Below, piece after piece: positions 1-9,154 of a stretch of 64,000 nucleotides of DNA. How positions within the stretch are numbered: the first letter of the stretch is position 1; each line of letters begins with the position of its first letter. Made by a program: the position numbers and the translations under genes. This DNA comes from Elioraea sp. (GTDB lineage: Bacteria; Pseudomonadota; Alphaproteobacteria; Acetobacterales; Acetobacteraceae): positions 124,001 through 188,000 of the forward strand of contig NZ_JALHPR010000004.1 of assembly GCF_022842375.1 (NCBI RefSeq). The letters run 5' to 3'. The notes under the pieces are model-generated. The model was not told the origin of the DNA, searched no databases, and saw nothing but the letters and a program-made list of their open reading frames with translations.

Positions 1-568
1 GCATGAGCACGCGGATCTTGAAGCGTGCTGGGTCCTTGCCCAGCGCGCGCACCGCCTCCTCGTTGTCGCGGATCGCCTCGATCATCCGGCCGAACGGGCT
101 CTTCACCAGGCGGAAGAACAGCCACACCGCGGCGGCGTTGACGGCCAGCAGCACGCCGAGGATCGCAAGCGCCGAGGGCATCCCGACGCCAAGCCCCTCG
201 AACAGGCGGGGGATACCGGGAATGCCCTGCACACCGTTGGTCAGCCATCGCTCCGACGTGACGACGAGGCGCACCGTCTCACTGAAGCCCAGCGTCACGA
301 TCGCGAAGTAATCATCCCGCAGCCGAAGCGAGACGAGCCCGATCGGCCAAGCGGCGAGGCCGGCGAGCACCGCGGCGGCGACGAAGCCGACGACGATCGG
401 CATGCCCCCTGTGGTCGAGAGGATCGCCGCGGCATAGGCGCCGATGCAGAAGAACCCGACATGGCCGAAATTGATCAGCCCCGTGAGGCCGTAGTGCAGC
501 GTCAGCCCGAGCGAGAGCAGCACGTAGATCAGCGCGATCGCCGCGATCGCCGCGAGATAGGCCTCCAT
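1..568 (-). CDS. livM: Branched-chain amino acid ABC transporter permease LivM (C-terminus beyond window)
   Basis: Inner-membrane permease of a liv-type ABC importer; the first 189 residues are present and the gene runs off the left edge. The protein starts MEAYLAAIAAIALIYVLLSL and carries the LivM hallmarks LINFGHVGFFCIGAYAAA (about residues 30-47) and DDYFAIVTLGFSE (about 92-104), the cytoplasmic loop that couples to the ATPase. Its ATG overlaps the TGA of the upstream livH in a TGATG arrangement, so the two are translationally coupled. It is a paralogue of the LivM at 7714-8631. The solute is unknown, since this family also moves amides, urea and aromatic acids. Confidence 0.9.
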   Translation of the reverse strand, partial: MEAYLAAIAAIALIYVLLSLGLTLHYGLTGLINFGHVGFFCIGAYAAAILSTTGGMPIVVGFVAAAVLAGLAAWPIGLVSLRLRDDYFAIVTLGFSETVRLVVTSERWLTNGVQGIPGIPRLFEGLGVGMPSALAILGVLLAVNAAAVWLFFRLVKSPFGRMIEAIRDNEEAVRALGKDPARFKIRVLM

Positions 569-1434
569 CAGCGCACCCCCTCGACACGCCCGAACAACCC
601 ACGCGGGCGCACCAGCAGCACCACGAGCATCACCACGAAGGAGAGCGCGATCTTGTAGGTGAAGCCCACCACGGGGGTGGCCATCTCCTGCGCGATGCCG
701 ATGATGAGGCCAGCGACCACCGCACCCGCCGGGTTGCCGATGCCGCCGAGGATGGCGGCCGCGAACCCCGGCAGCAGCATCTCCCACCCCATCTCGGGTG
801 ACACGACCGTACGAAGGCCCAGGATGACGCCGGCGACGGCCGCGACCGCCCCGGCGAGCAGCCACAGCGCCACCATGACCCGCACCGGCGAGATGCCCGA
901 GACGCGCGCAAGCGCCGGGTCGTCGGCCACCGCGCGCATCCGCCGGCCGATCGGCGTCAGGTAGAGGGTCGCGAACACGACCGCGAGCGAGGCAATGGCC
1001 GTCGCGGCGAGCCTGAGGTCGTTCGGGTGGATGCGCACGCCCTGGAACCGCCAGGGGCGGACGAGCGGCACCTGGAACACCTGCTGCGTATGGCCGAAGG
1101 CGAGCGACAGGCCTGCGCGGATGATGAAGCCGATGCCGATCGAGGCGACGAGGAGCGCCACCGTAGAGCGGTTGGACAGCCTGCGGAAAACGAGTGCGTA
1201 GGCAGCCAGCCCGACAGCGGCACCGCCGAGTGCTCCGATCGCGCCCCCGATCAGCATGGAGCCCGTCGCCGCATGCCCGGCCAGCGCGCCATAGGCGCCG
1301 AGGGTCATCGTGTCGCCGGTCGCGGCATTGGGGAACCGCGCGATGCCGAAGACGAGCGTGATCGACAGCGCCACGAGCCCGATGACGAGCCCCGACACAA
1401 GGCCGGCGATGAGGAGTTCGATCCAGAAAACCAT
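568..1434 (-). CDS. livH: Branched-chain amino acid ABC transporter permease LivH
   Basis: A 288-residue integral membrane permease, partner of the adjacent LivM. It has the usual run of hydrophobic helices, the N-terminal ALSITLVFGIARFPNAATGD segment typical of LivH, the MRAVADDPALARVSGI loop that contacts the ATPase (about residues 165-180), and the late glycine-rich GFAAAILGGIGNPAGAVVAG helix. It lies 39 bases downstream of a periplasmic binding-protein gene and overlaps livM, so all three probably form one operon. A second LivH of the same family is at 6810-7712. Confidence 0.92.
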   Translation of the reverse strand: MVFWIELLIAGLVSGLVIGLVALSITLVFGIARFPNAATGDTMTLGAYGALAGHAATGSMLIGGAIGALGGAAVGLAAYALVFRRLSNRSTVALLVASIGIGFIIRAGLSLAFGHTQQVFQVPLVRPWRFQGVRIHPNDLRLAATAIASLAVVFATLYLTPIGRRMRAVADDPALARVSGISPVRVMVALWLLAGAVAAVAGVILGLRTVVSPEMGWEMLLPGFAAAILGGIGNPAGAVVAGLIIGIAQEMATPVVGFTYKIALSFVVMLVVLLVRPRGLFGRVEGVR

Positions 1435-1473
1435 GGGCGATTGGGGCGGCCCCGGAGGACCGCCCCGGAAAGA

Positions 1474-2700
1474 TCAGATCGACACGACGTAGCGTCGCTC
1501 GAGCTGGCCCTTGGTGATGAAGAACACGCCGAAATCGGGCGTCACGTCACCGAACTGGTCGAAGTCGAGAACCGACGACGCGCCCTGGTAGTTGATGGCG
1601 CGGCCCGCGGCGAGCGCCGCCTTGCCGGCCGCGAAGGTGTACACCTCCTCGCCGGGCGGGTTGGCCACCTCGCGCATCTTGGCGTTGATCGCCGCCATGT
1701 CGGCGTTCGGCCCTGCCGCTTCCATCGCGAGCGCCAGCGTGATCACCATGTCCCACGTCATCGCGGCATAGACGTTGCTCGCCCCCGGCTGGTTCATCGC
1801 GCGGCGATGCACCTGGTCGAAATGCGCGAAGGAGGGCGCACGCTCGTTCGAGACGCTGTCGACCGAGATGATGCCCTCCGTCACCTGCGCACCCAGCGCC
1901 TGGATGAGCTGCGGGTTCGCGGCCCAGCCCGGGATGATCCAGCGCGTGTTCTCGCCCGATTGGAACCATTCGCGGAGAATGATGGTCGTGTCGGGCAGGA
2001 ACGATCCCATCACGATCACGTCCGGCCGCGCGGCGAGGACGCGCTGCAGCTCGGCGCGGTAGGAGGGCTGGTTCGGCTCGTAAACAACCTCCGCGACGAC
2101 ACGGTTGCCCTTCGCCTCCCACGCGCGCTTGAAGCCGTTGGTGTTGCCGATGCCCGAGGCGTTGTTGAACGCCATGGTCGCTGCGCGCTTGAACCCCTCG
2201 CGCGTGGCGATCTCGGCGAAGGCGCGGCCGAAACGGTCATTCGTCGCCTGAAACCGGTAGGAGAGGCCCTTGGCGTTGGCCGGCGGCACCGACAGCGCCG
2301 GCGCGCCGGAGGTGTTCAGCAGCAGGATGTTCGCGTCGTTCGTCAGCGGAACGACCGCGAGCGACACGCCGGATGACCAGGTGCCGACGATGGCGCGGAC
2401 GTTGTTCACCTCGATCAGCTTCTTCGCCGCGAGCACCGCTGCCTGGGGCGAGGTCTGGCTGTCCTCGGCGAACACCTCGATGCGCCGGCCGCCCGCACCG
2501 CCCGCCGCGTTCACCTCCTCGACGGCGGCGAGGATCATCTTCTGCATACCGCTGCCATAGGGGCTGCCGGCCCCCGTGACCGGGTTCAGCGCGCCGATGC
2601 GGAAGGTCGCGGCTTGCGCGTTCACCGATACCGGCACCGCGGTGAGCGCCAGCGCGCCACCAACGCCACCCAAAAGCGTCCTGCGATTCATCGTCGTCAT
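1474..2700 (-). CDS. Periplasmic substrate-binding protein of a liv-type ABC transporter (Peripla_BP_6)
   Basis: A 408-residue type I periplasmic binding protein. The start at 2700 (MTTMNRRTLLGG) is chosen because GGGGAG lies about 7 bases upstream and the export signal follows directly: MNRRT, a hydrophobic stretch, and cleavage after VNAQA at about residue 32. The mature part shows GALNPVTGAGSPYG and the family motif AEDSQTSPQAAVLAAKKLI, and ends QFGDVTPDFGVFFITKGQLE. It is clearly homologous to the binding protein at 5606-6802 (shared TGAG.PYG, EDSQT.P.AAV.AA.KLI and IVGTWSSG/IMGTWASA motifs), so the two uptake sets arose by duplication. Confidence 0.93.
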   Translation of the reverse strand: MTTMNRRTLLGGVGGALALTAVPVSVNAQAATFRIGALNPVTGAGSPYGSGMQKMILAAVEEVNAAGGAGGRRIEVFAEDSQTSPQAAVLAAKKLIEVNNVRAIVGTWSSGVSLAVVPLTNDANILLLNTSGAPALSVPPANAKGLSYRFQATNDRFGRAFAEIATREGFKRAATMAFNNASGIGNTNGFKRAWEAKGNRVVAEVVYEPNQPSYRAELQRVLAARPDVIVMGSFLPDTTIILREWFQSGENTRWIIPGWAANPQLIQALGAQVTEGIISVDSVSNERAPSFAHFDQVHRRAMNQPGASNVYAAMTWDMVITLALAMEAAGPNADMAAINAKMREVANPPGEEVYTFAAGKAALAAGRAINYQGASSVLDFDQFGDVTPDFGVFFITKGQLERRYVVSI

Positions 2701-2726
2701 CCCGGAACTCCCCTTCCTGGTCGTTG

Positions 2727-3944
2727 TCACAGCGTATTCTTCACGAAGCGCCCGCCGAGCATGATGGCGGGCATGTGCGCACCTTGGCGCGTCAGCAGTG
2801 CCAGATCGGCCAGCGGATTGCCATCGACCACCACGAGGTCGGCGAAGGCGCCAGGCGCGACCGCGCCGATCCTGCCCTCCATGCGCAGCAGCTTCGCGGC
2901 AACGAAGGTGGCGGACGCGATCACCTCCTGCGCCGGCAGCACGCGGCCGCGGATCACGAACTCCTCCGACTGGTGGCGGTGCATCTCGGCGAGGAGGTCG
3001 GTGCCGAAGGCCATGGTGAGGCCGGCCGCCTTGATGATCTCGAGGCTGCGCATGCCCGCGCCACGCACGGTCTCGATCTTGCCCACGCTGTCGGGCGGGA
3101 AGCCCATCGCGGCGCCCTCGTTCGCGAGCGCCTCGTAGGTGACGAGCGTCGGCACGGCGTAGCAGCCGGCAGCGGCAGCGGCACGCGCCGTTGCGGGCTC
3201 GATCAGGTTGCAGTGCTCGAGGCTGTGCACGCCGCACTCGATCGCGCGCGCGATCGCCACATCGGTGTAGAGATGCGCCGAGACATAGGTGCCGGCATCC
3301 TCCGCCTCCTCCACCACCGCGCGCAGCTCCTCGCGGGAGAAGCCGAGGAAGTGGATCGGGTCGGTCGGTGACGCCACACCGCCATTTGCCATGATCTTGA
3401 TGAAGTCGGCGCCGTTCTTGATCTCCTCGCGCGCCGCGCGGCGGATCTCGGGAACGCCATCGCACAGCCGGCCCATCGCGCCGAGGCGCCAGTGCGGCTG
3501 CGGACGGTCATCGTAGCGGCCGCGGAAATCGGTGTGCCCGCCCGTCTGCGACAGCGCCTTGCCGGAGATGTTGAGTCGCGGGCCATCGAACAGCCCCTCG
3601 TCACGCGCCATCCGCAGCGCATGCGTGGCGCCGCCGACATCGCGCACGGTGGTGAAGCCGCGCATCAGCATCCCATGCATGATCTTGGCCGCCCGGTGCG
3701 CCACGATCGCATCGGGCAGCGCTGCGTTGATGCCGAGATTGGCGTTGCAGGCCACCACGTGCACATGCGCGTCGATCAGCCCCGGCATCAGGGTGCGCCC
3801 GCCGAGGTCGATCACCTCGGCGGAGGCGGAGGCGACGGCCGGGCCCACCTCGCGGATCGTGCCGTCCTCGACCAGGACCGAAACGGGATCGGACGGCGCA
3901 GGTGCGCTGCCGTCGACGATGCGGGCATTCTTGAGCAGGATCAC
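2727..3944 (-). CDS. Metal-dependent amidohydrolase (imidazolonepropionase/prolidase-like)
   Basis: Cytosolic amidohydrolase-superfamily enzyme, probably hydrolysing a cyclic amide or dipeptide-like compound. Visible motifs are GLIDAHVHV (metal His pair), FIKIMANGGV (bridging Lys position), SAHLYT and HSLEHCN (metal His), FGTDLL (catalytic Asp), and GAFADLVVVDGNPL near the C-terminus. I prefer the GTG start at 3944 (VILLKNARIVDG, 405 residues): GAGGA lies about 6 bases before it and the family usually begins there. An ATG at 4007 would add 21 low-complexity residues. It is the first gene of the leftward unit and sits 26 bases before the binding-protein gene, which suggests that its substrate is what the transporter imports. 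Confidence 0.88.
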   Translation of the reverse strand: MILLKNARIVDGSAPAPSDPVSVLVEDGTIREVGPAVASASAEVIDLGGRTLMPGLIDAHVHVVACNANLGINAALPDAIVAHRAAKIMHGMLMRGFTTVRDVGGATHALRMARDEGLFDGPRLNISGKALSQTGGHTDFRGRYDDRPQPHWRLGAMGRLCDGVPEIRRAAREEIKNGADFIKIMANGGVASPTDPIHFLGFSREELRAVVEEAEDAGTYVSAHLYTDVAIARAIECGVHSLEHCNLIEPATARAAAAAGCYAVPTLVTYEALANEGAAMGFPPDSVGKIETVRGAGMRSLEIIKAAGLTMAFGTDLLAEMHRHQSEEFVIRGRVLPAQEVIASATFVAAKLLRMEGRIGAVAPGAFADLVVVDGNPLADLALLTRQGAHMPAIMLGGRFVKNTL

Positions 3945-3987
3945 GCGCGGTCCTCGTGCCTTGGGGCTTGGGGGCTTCTCCTTAGCA

Positions 3988-4005
3988 GGCCGCGTTGCAG
4001 CGGCC
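3988..4005. repeat. Short inverted repeat in the divergent liv promoter region
   Basis: GGCCGC and GCGGCC, separated by GTTGCA, lie in the 126-base gap between the leftward amidohydrolase and the rightward livG. Both units must start transcription in this gap, so the repeat could be an operator. Six-base repeats are common by chance in DNA this rich in GC. Confidence 0.25.
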
Positions 4006-4070
4006 AAACGTCTCCCGATTGCGGTCGCCGCCCGGCAGCCCTACCGTTGCGTGATGCAGCACCGGTCCTC

Positions 4071-4853
4071 ATGATGGCGCTTCTCTCGGTCCGCGGCCTA
4101 GCCCGCTCCTACTACGGCGTCCGCGCCATCGCCGGGCTCGACCTCGACGTGTCGGGCGGCACCATCACCGGGCTCATCGGCCCGAATGGCGCGGGCAAGA
4201 CCACGGCCTTCAACGTGATCTCCGGCCTGGTGCCGCCCGATGCGGGCACCGTCACCTTCGACGGGACCGACATCACCGGCTTCAGGCCCGACCAGATCAC
4301 GCGGCGCGGCCTCGTCCGCACGTTCCAGATCGCGCGCGGCTTTCCGCGCCTCTCGGTGCTCGAGAACCTGATGCTCTACGGCGCGCGGCAACCCGGCGAG
4401 AGCCTTCCCGTTGCGCTGTTCGGCGCGTGGGCCGCGCGGGAGGACGAGCTCCGCGAGCGCGCGATGGCAACGGCCAGGCGCCTGAACCTGTTGCGGGTGG
4501 CAAACAATGCGGCGTCGGACCTTTCGGGGGGGCAGAAGAAGCTGCTCGAGATCGGCCGCGCGCTGATGACCGACCCGAGGATGATCATGCTCGACGAGCC
4601 GATCGCCGGGGTGAACCCGACCCTCTCGGCCCAGATCGGCGAACACCTGCTGACGCTGCGCGACGAGGGCATCACCTTCCTGATCATCGAGCACCACATG
4701 GATGCGATCGCGCGGCTGTGCGACCCGGTGATCGTGATGGCCGAAGGCCGGAAGCTGACGGAAGGCCCGTTCTCCGCCATCGCCGCCGACCATGCCGTGC
4801 AGGAAGCCTATATGGGCCGCCGCGCCGGGCACCTGGCCGCCGCCACGCCATGA
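4071..4853 (+). CDS. livG: Branched-chain amino acid ABC transporter ATP-binding protein LivG
   Basis: A 260-residue cytoplasmic ATPase. Walker A is GPNGAGKTT (about residues 38-46), the signature is LSGGQKKLLEIGRALMTDP, Walker B is MIMLDEPIAGV, and the H-loop is IIEHHMD. The insertion after the Q-loop region (RTFQIARGFPRLSVLENLMLYG) is typical of LivG. The start is taken at tandem ATGs at 4071/4074; no strong ribosome site is visible. Its stop overlaps the livF start (ATGA). This and livF are the only ATPase pair near two permease sets, so they may serve both. Confidence 0.92.
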   Translation: MMALLSVRGLARSYYGVRAIAGLDLDVSGGTITGLIGPNGAGKTTAFNVISGLVPPDAGTVTFDGTDITGFRPDQITRRGLVRTFQIARGFPRLSVLENLMLYGARQPGESLPVALFGAWAAREDELRERAMATARRLNLLRVANNAASDLSGGQKKLLEIGRALMTDPRMIMLDEPIAGVNPTLSAQIGEHLLTLRDEGITFLIIEHHMDAIARLCDPVIVMAEGRKLTEGPFSAIAADHAVQEAYMGRRAGHLAAATP

Positions 4854-5563
4854 CGGAGTACCTGCTCGAGGCGCGCGGCGTCGTCGCCGGCTATGCGGCC
4901 GCCGACATGATCCTCAAGGGCGTCGACCTTGCTGTGGCGCCGCACGAGGTGGTGGCGATCATCGGGCCGAACGGCGCGGGCAAATCGACGCTTCTGAAGG
5001 CAATCGCGGGCATCCTCACCCCCTCGGCCGGAACGATCACGCTGGCAGGCGCGCCGATCCAGGGCCGGCCCGCGCGCGAGATCTGCGCGTCAGGACTGGC
5101 GTTCGTGCCGCAGGAGGCGAACGTGTTCCCGACCATGTCGGTGCGCGAGAACCTCGAGATGGGCGGCTTCGTGCAGCCGCGCGAAACCAGGCAGCGCATC
5201 GAGGAAATCTTCGTCCGCTTCCCGATCCTGGCCGAGAAGCGCCGCCAGGCCGCCCGCACGCTGTCGGGCGGGCAGCGCCAGATCCTCGCGATGGCGATGG
5301 CGCTGATGGTGGCACCCAAGCTGCTGCTGCTCGACGAACCCTCGGCCGGGCTCTCGCCGATCGCTGCGGAGAAGCTGTTCGACACGATCCGCGGCATCCA
5401 CGCCGAAGGCACAGCGATCGCGATGGTGGAGCAGAACGCGCTCGAGGCGCTGGCGATCGCGCATCGGGGCGTCATCCTCGTCGATGGCCGCAACGCGCGC
5501 GAGGGGGCGGCTGCGGAGCTCGCCACCGACCCCGACGTGCGGCGCATCTTCCTCGGCGGCTGA
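4850..5563 (+). CDS. livF: Branched-chain amino acid ABC transporter ATP-binding protein LivF
   Basis: A 237-residue ATPase and LivG partner. Walker A is GPNGAGKST, the Q-loop region is AFVPQEANVFPTMSVRENLEMG (the LivF form), the signature is LSGGQRQILAMAMALM, Walker B is LLLLDEPSAGLSP, and the switch region is MVEQNALEAL. The usual LivF length of about 235 residues fits the ATG at 4850, which is embedded in the livG stop. It is followed 42 bases later by the second binding-protein gene. Confidence 0.93.
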   Translation: MTEYLLEARGVVAGYAAADMILKGVDLAVAPHEVVAIIGPNGAGKSTLLKAIAGILTPSAGTITLAGAPIQGRPAREICASGLAFVPQEANVFPTMSVRENLEMGGFVQPRETRQRIEEIFVRFPILAEKRRQAARTLSGGQRQILAMAMALMVAPKLLLLDEPSAGLSPIAAEKLFDTIRGIHAEGTAIAMVEQNALEALAIAHRGVILVDGRNAREGAAAELATDPDVRRIFLGG

Positions 5564-5605
5564 AACCGCGCCATGCTGATGCAAACGCGCAACGGGAGAC
5601 CAACG

Positions 5606-6802
5606 ATGACGTTCCTCGCCACGCGCCGCGCGGTTACCGCCGGCCTTGCCCTGTCGCCGCTCTTCGCCCCCTCGGTGCTCCGCGCGCAGGGTGAGCCGAT
5701 CCGCCTCGGCACGCTCATGCCGCTCACCGGCGCCGGCGGGCCCTATGGCCCCTCGATGCGCAAGGCGGTCGAGGGCGTCGTCGAGTCCGTCAACAGCGCC
5801 GGCGGCATCGGCGGGCGGCGCATCCAGCTCTATGGCGAGGACAGCCAGACCAACCCGGACGCCGCAGTGCGCGCCGCCCGCAAGCTGATCGACGTCGATC
5901 GCGTCTCGGCCATCATGGGCACCTGGGCGAGTGCCGTGACCACCGCGGTAGCGCCGCTGGCGTGGGAGAGCCGCACGATGCTCTTCACCGTGTCGGGGGC
6001 CGACAGCATCACGCAGCTGCCGCATCGCGGCTACATCATCCGCACCCAGCCGAACTCGACGCTGCAGATCACCAAGCTCTCGGAGTTCCTTGGCCAGCAG
6101 GGGGCGAAGCGCATCTTCATCCTGGCGGCGCAGACGCCGTTCGCGCTGTCGAACAAGGAGATCCTCGAGCGCGAGATGCCGAAATACGGCGGCCAGGTGC
6201 TCGGCCAGACGATCTATGACCGGGAGAAGACCGTGTTCCGCTCCGAGGTCGACCAGGCCCTGCGCGCCCGGCCCGACTACATCTTCCTCAACGGCTACAC
6301 GCCTGACGTGACCATCCTGCTGCGCGAGCTGTTCCGCGCCGGCTGGACGGGCGGCAAGGTTGCGCCGGCCTACGCGATCAACCAGCGCCTGCTCGACAGC
6401 CTGCCGGCGGACGTGACGAACGGCGCGGTCACCTGGGCCCCCTCGCCCGACATCGAGAGCCCGGCGTTCAAGCGGCTGCAGGCCCTGCTGGGCACAAATG
6501 ATCCCGATCCCTATTCCTGCCAGACGAACGACCATGCCGCGCTCGCCGCGCTCGCCATCGCCAAGGCGGGTGCCGCGACGGGCGATGCCATCCGCGAGAA
6601 CGTGCGAAAGATCGCACAAGGGGCTGGCGAGCGCGTGACGGAGGTGACGGAGGGCCTGCGCCTGCTCGCCGCTGGACGCGAGATCAACTACGCCGGTGCG
6701 TCGGGCGCGTGCGACTTCACCGACAACGGCGACATCCTCACCTGCCCGTTCCGCTACGAGCAGGCGGAAGGGGCGAAGCTGAAGACGATCCGCATCTCGT
6801 AA
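5606..6802 (+). CDS. Periplasmic substrate-binding protein of a liv-type ABC transporter (second copy)
   Basis: A 398-residue periplasmic binding protein. The ATG at 5606 is preferred over the one at 5573 because GGGAGA lies 6 bases before it and the signal peptide then starts cleanly (MTFLATRRAVTAGLALSPLF, cleavage after LRAQG). Motifs include LMPLTGAGGPYGPSMRKAVEG and GEDSQTNPDAAVRAARKLI. It is homologous to the protein at 1474-2700 but diverged along its length, which suggests related but different ligands. The next gene, livH, starts 7 bases after its stop. Confidence 0.93.
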   Translation: MTFLATRRAVTAGLALSPLFAPSVLRAQGEPIRLGTLMPLTGAGGPYGPSMRKAVEGVVESVNSAGGIGGRRIQLYGEDSQTNPDAAVRAARKLIDVDRVSAIMGTWASAVTTAVAPLAWESRTMLFTVSGADSITQLPHRGYIIRTQPNSTLQITKLSEFLGQQGAKRIFILAAQTPFALSNKEILEREMPKYGGQVLGQTIYDREKTVFRSEVDQALRARPDYIFLNGYTPDVTILLRELFRAGWTGGKVAPAYAINQRLLDSLPADVTNGAVTWAPSPDIESPAFKRLQALLGTNDPDPYSCQTNDHAALAALAIAKAGAATGDAIRENVRKIAQGAGERVTEVTEGLRLLAAGREINYAGASGACDFTDNGDILTCPFRYEQAEGAKLKTIRIS

Positions 6803-6809
6803 CGTTCCG

Positions 6810-7712
6810 GTGCTGTCGCATGTGATCGAGGAGCTGCCGCAGCTCATCGTCAACGGCCTGGTGGTGGGCACGATCCTCGCGCTGCCCGCCATCGGCTTCA
6901 CCGCCATCTACGCCGTGCTGCGCTTCCCGAACTTCACGGTGGCGAGCCACGCGACGATGGGCGCCTATGCGGGGTTCGTGGCGAATGTCTGGCTCGGCCT
7001 GCCGATCGTGCCGAGCCTCGCCCTCGCCTTCATCGTGCCTGCCCTCTCGGGGCTTGCCTGCGACGAATACGTGCTGAAGCCGCTGCGCCGCACCTCGGCA
7101 GCGACCGGGCCGATGGCAGCGGCGATCGCGGCGGTGGCGCTGACCATCGCGCTCGAGAACGTCATCCGCTTCGTGTTCGGCAACGACCTGCGCGGCTATG
7201 ACCTGCCTGTCTACCGTGACTGGCGGTTTGACCTTGGCTTCGCCTTCCTCCGCGTCGGGCCGCAGCAGGTGGAGAACGCGATCATCTCGGTGGTGGTGAT
7301 GGCGGGCGTGTTCACCTTCCTGGCCTTCACGCGCACGGGCAAGATGATGCGCGCGGTGGCCGACAACCCCTCACTCGCCGGCATCAAGGGCATCAACGCC
7401 GAGACTGTCGCACGGCTCGCCTCGCTCATCGGCATGGGGCTTGTCGGCGTGGGGGGCATGCTGCTCGGCCTCGACACCTCGATCGACCCGCTGACAGGCT
7501 TCCGCGCCGTGCTGACGGTGTTCGCCGCCGCCGTGGTGGGCGGACTTGGCAGCATTCCAGGTGCGGTCGTTGGCGCGATGGTGGTGGGCATCGGCGAGGA
7601 ATTGTCGCTCCTCGTGCTCGATGCTTCCTACCGCACGGCGGTCGGGTTCATCGCGATCATCGTCGTGCTCACCTTCCGCCCGCGCGGCATCCTTGGCGAG
7701 CGAGCGTACTGA
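6810..7712 (+). CDS. livH: Branched-chain amino acid ABC transporter permease LivH (second copy)
   Basis: A 300-residue permease with a GTG start. Hallmarks are AIGFTAIYAVLRFPNFTVASHATMGAY near the N-terminus, the KMMRAVADNPSLAGIKGIN coupling loop, and FAAAVVGGLGSIPGAVVGAM late in the protein. It belongs to the rightward set livG-livF-binding protein-livH-livM and is paralogous to the leftward LivH at 568-1434. Confidence 0.92.
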   Translation: MLSHVIEELPQLIVNGLVVGTILALPAIGFTAIYAVLRFPNFTVASHATMGAYAGFVANVWLGLPIVPSLALAFIVPALSGLACDEYVLKPLRRTSAATGPMAAAIAAVALTIALENVIRFVFGNDLRGYDLPVYRDWRFDLGFAFLRVGPQQVENAIISVVVMAGVFTFLAFTRTGKMMRAVADNPSLAGIKGINAETVARLASLIGMGLVGVGGMLLGLDTSIDPLTGFRAVLTVFAAAVVGGLGSIPGAVVGAMVVGIGEELSLLVLDASYRTAVGFIAIIVVLTFRPRGILGERAY

Positions 7713-7713
7713 A

Positions 7714-8631
7714 ATGGAAAACTACCTCGTCGCGATGGCCGTGTTCGCCGGGCTGTACGGGCTCATGGCGCTCGGCCTCAACGTGATCTGGGGCATGACC
7801 GGGATGATCAATCTCGGCCTCGTGGGGTTCATGGCGGTCGGTGCCTATACCTCGGCGCTCCTCACCGTCCGCCACGCGCACTGGCCGATGTGGGCGGGAG
7901 TGATCGCGGCGACGATCGTTTCCGGCATCGCGGGCGCTGTCGTCGCGCGCATCACCGCCCGGCTGAAGGGCGACTACCTGGCCATCGTCACGCTGGGCTT
8001 CTCCGAGGTGGTGCGCCTCGTCGCCTCCAACGAGATCCGGTTCACCAACGGAACGGATGGCATCAGCGCCATCCCGGGACCATTCCGTGGCGAGGTGGCG
8101 CCCGCGACGTTCAACCTGATCTATCTCGGCATCGTCGCCGCGGCCCTGCTCGTCGTCTACCTGCTCTGCCAGCGGCTGCGGCATTCACCGTATGGCCGCG
8201 TGCTGCGCGCGATCCGTGACGATGACCAGGTGACGTCGGTTGCCGGCAAGCCGGTGCTGCGCTTCAAGACGGAGGCCTTCGCGATCGGTGCAGCCATTAC
8301 CGGGTTCGCGGGCGCCCTCTATGGCCACTACAACGCCTATATCGCGCCGGAAGGCTTCGTGCCGCTGATCACGATCTACATCGTGCTCTCGCTCACGGCG
8401 GGCGGCACGGGAACGAACGCGGGTGCCGTCGTCGGCGCAGCGCTCGTCGTCGCCTTCATGGAAGGGACGCGCTTTGTCGTCGCCGAGATTCCCGGCCTCG
8501 CCGCGGTGCAGGTCGCTGCCGTGCGCGAGTTCATGATCGCTGCCCTTCTCATCCTCGTGCTGCGCTACCGGCCGCAGGGGCTGTTCCCCGAACGCCACGC
8601 ACGCCACGCAACCCCGGACACGACACCATGA
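7714..8631 (+). CDS. livM: Branched-chain amino acid ABC transporter permease LivM (second copy)
   Basis: A 305-residue permease beginning MENYLVAMAVFAGLYGLMAL one base after the livH stop. It has the LivM motifs TGMINLGLVGFMAVGAYTSA and LKGDYLAIVTLGFSEVVRL, and the ATPase-coupling loop YGRVLRAIRDDDQVTSVAGK. The C-terminus is a charged tail after FRPQGL-like RYRPQGLFPE. Its stop overlaps the start of the GAF-protein gene (ATGA). Confidence 0.93.
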   Translation: MENYLVAMAVFAGLYGLMALGLNVIWGMTGMINLGLVGFMAVGAYTSALLTVRHAHWPMWAGVIAATIVSGIAGAVVARITARLKGDYLAIVTLGFSEVVRLVASNEIRFTNGTDGISAIPGPFRGEVAPATFNLIYLGIVAAALLVVYLLCQRLRHSPYGRVLRAIRDDDQVTSVAGKPVLRFKTEAFAIGAAITGFAGALYGHYNAYIAPEGFVPLITIYIVLSLTAGGTGTNAGAVVGAALVVAFMEGTRFVVAEIPGLAAVQVAAVREFMIAALLILVLRYRPQGLFPERHARHATPDTTP

Positions 8632-9140
8632 CACGCCCCCAAGGCCCCCTCGCCGACCCAGCGCCCTATCTCGCCGCACTCGCCGATGCGATGCGCGATG
8701 CTGACCAGCCAACCCCCTCCCTCGCCGCGCTCGAACGCACCTGTGCGGCGACGCTCGGGCACATCCTCTTCACCGTCCTGCTCCGCCACGAGGCGACGGG
8801 TGAGGCGGAACGGTTCTGGACCAGCCACCCGAAGGAATACCCCGTCGGCGGCCGCAAGCCGCTGAACCCGACGTTCTGGACAGACCATGTGCTGAAGCAG
8901 CAGCGCCCCTATCTCGGCAACGACTACGAGGCGGTGAAGGCGGTGTTCTTCGACCATGAGTTGATCCGCAGCCTCGGCTGCGAGAGCGTGCTGAACATTC
9001 CCGTGGTCTGGAACGGCCGCGCGCTCGGCACCATCAACCTGCTGCACGAGGCAGGCTGGTACCGGAAGGATGACATTCCGCTTGCGCGTACCATCGCGGC
9101 CCTGGCCGTGCCAGCCTACCTGATGCTCGTCAATCGCTGA
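8628..9140 (+). CDS. GAF-domain protein linked to a liv-type transporter
   Basis: A 170-residue soluble protein. About residues 25-165 look like a single GAF sensor domain (LRHEATGEAERFWTSHPKEY, then RSLGCESVLNIPVVWNGRALGTINLLHEAGWY, the usual C-terminal GAF strand pattern). No effector domain is fused. GAF domains bind small ligands; here the gene is translationally coupled to livM and followed 14 bases later by the M24 protein, so a role in sensing or handling the imported solute is plausible but inferred. Confidence 0.75.
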   Translation: MTRPQGPLADPAPYLAALADAMRDADQPTPSLAALERTCAATLGHILFTVLLRHEATGEAERFWTSHPKEYPVGGRKPLNPTFWTDHVLKQQRPYLGNDYEAVKAVFFDHELIRSLGCESVLNIPVVWNGRALGTINLLHEAGWYRKDDIPLARTIAALAVPAYLMLVNR

Positions 9141-9154
9141 GAAGGGAGACAGAC

